DNA of 64,000 nucleotides from Rhea pennata (lineage: Eukaryota; Chordata; Aves; Rheiformes; Rheidae), in the NCBI RefSeq assembly GCF_028389875.1, contig NC_084673.1, forward strand, positions 14,793,501 to 14,857,500, given 5' to 3'. The position numbers and the translations under genes are program-made. Positions within the stretch are counted from its first letter, which is position 1. The number at the start of each line of letters is the position of its first letter. The notes under the pieces are model-generated. The model was not told the origin of the DNA and did not search any database. It saw only the letters and a program-made list of their open reading frames with translations. Shown in pieces: positions 62,901 through 64,000 of the stretch.

Positions 62901-64000
62901 GTGTTTCAATTATATTGTGGAATCTTCCTTGGGAGAGTTGTTATGCATTTCTTATCATACTTAAAAATGAGATATTTTAGAAACTTGATTTGAATGCATG
63001 TTGGTATATGACTCAATATGAACCACAGGAAACACCTGAAAATTAAATACATGATTTAGACATACAAAATTATAATCCATTATTCAGGAGGAGATCCATT
63101 TTCTGTTTTCAAAAAGCACTTGTTCTTGATTGTGTTTAGTTATTTTTATTTCTATTTGGTTTTAATACCAAAGCAGAAGAAAGAAACTTGAATCTGTTTG
63201 ATGCTGAGAAATTCTTCAGAAGCTCTATGTGACTGTTTTTCTGTCCAAATTCTGTCTGATCACCCAGGTTCAGATTTTATTCAGATATAGTTTGATAGCT
63301 ATGCCATTACAGATATCGGTTTGTAAAGCTGCATTGCACATCCATGTTGCCCTTGGCAGTTAGTCTTCTAGACTTTCATGACCTGTTTGATTCACAAGAT
63401 TTACATTTTAAAAATTATAAAGCAAACTACAAATAGACAGAATTTCAGTTCTTAGATACATTTCATGCTTTTGAAAGTGTGGACTCTGCATTATTTCAAA
63501 TGTCTTGTGCTTTTGTGAATTGTTCCTTTTCAGTGCACATACTGCCTATATCCCACTCTGGGTAGTAACCACAGTGAATGCTGTCTGAAAAGCTGAATGT
63601 CTTACAATGTCTGCAGGAAAATAACTCCTAGAATCAATCAACTTCAGTAACAAGACTTAATTTATTTTAGCTTTTGTAAAAGCTTTTGAGCCCTGATTAC
63701 GCAGCAGCTGCCAAGATCTAAACTCCCCACCCACTTCAAGGCAGTTTTTCTAGTTATACATTTGGCAGTGTATATAATTTTTCATGCATTCCCCTAGGCA
63801 CAATAAAAATCACATAGAAGGTTTGCAACCTTTGGAAAAAAATGATGTAGTGATGTTTAATTGAGATTTACCTCTGTTAGTACAGTCTCTAAGTAGTATA
63901 TATGCAGATGAGAAAATTTCCTTTTTTGCATACTATGACAAGTAACTGTTCGGATCTTAATGGTGCCATCTATTTGAGAGCTTATTGCCATTTAAATATA
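59930..64000. other. AT-rich stretch to the window end, no gene recognised
   Basis: No exon, RNA gene or interspersed repeat is supportable. Open frames are under 75 codons. The stretch may be intergenic or intronic; the window ends without a boundary. Confidence 0.55.

Overview
The window looks like bird nuclear DNA. The genes are spliced and show vertebrate codon use. There are two strong CpG islands in otherwise AT-rich DNA. Interspersed repeats are sparse, and the ones I recognise are mostly CR1 LINE 3' tails. A crocodilian or turtle is the main alternative. Three genes are recognisable: TMEM185A (+), an HSFY/HSFX-family heat-shock factor (+) and an EOLA1-type ASCH-domain gene (-). In human, TMEM185A, HSFX and EOLA1/2 (CXorf40A/B) lie together in Xq28, so this is the conserved, single-copy form of that block. 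In chicken the corresponding segment is expected on chromosome 4 (established knowledge, not read from this sequence).

Layout. 1-8.4 kb: no confirmed gene, but exon-like pieces at 4175-4289, about 7183-7290 and 7796-7936, two of which share an identical 35-bp coding-like block. 8.4-20.9 kb: CpG-island promoter and all seven coding exons of TMEM185A (350 aa). 22.2-24.4 kb: two-exon HSFY-like gene (445 aa). 24.4-32.0 kb: gene-poor DNA with a GC-rich LTR-like block and a tRNA-Phe/CR1 chimera that has the architecture of a SINE. 32.0-34.1 kb: two-exon EOLA1 on the minus strand, starting in the second CpG island. 34.1-64 kb: no recognised gene; it may be intergenic or the 5' introns of an unidentified gene. 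It holds one candidate first coding exon encoding a MGCSCSS N-terminus (35.6 kb), an open frame at 39.9-40.2 kb, one CR1 3' end at 59.8 kb, a GC-rich patch at 52.75-52.97 kb and several striking perfect inverted repeats.

The three genes do not form a pathway: TMEM185A is a multi-pass membrane protein, the HSFY-like protein is a putative germline DNA-binding factor, and EOLA1 is a small ASCH-fold protein. TMEM185A and the HSF gene are in tandem; the HSF gene and EOLA1 converge across about 7.6 kb. The most interesting item is the tRNA-Phe-CR1 chimera at 28757-28970. Next are the three-fold internal repeat visible in TMEM185A, the duplicated exon-like block at 4.2/7.2 kb and the MGCSCSS exon candidate.
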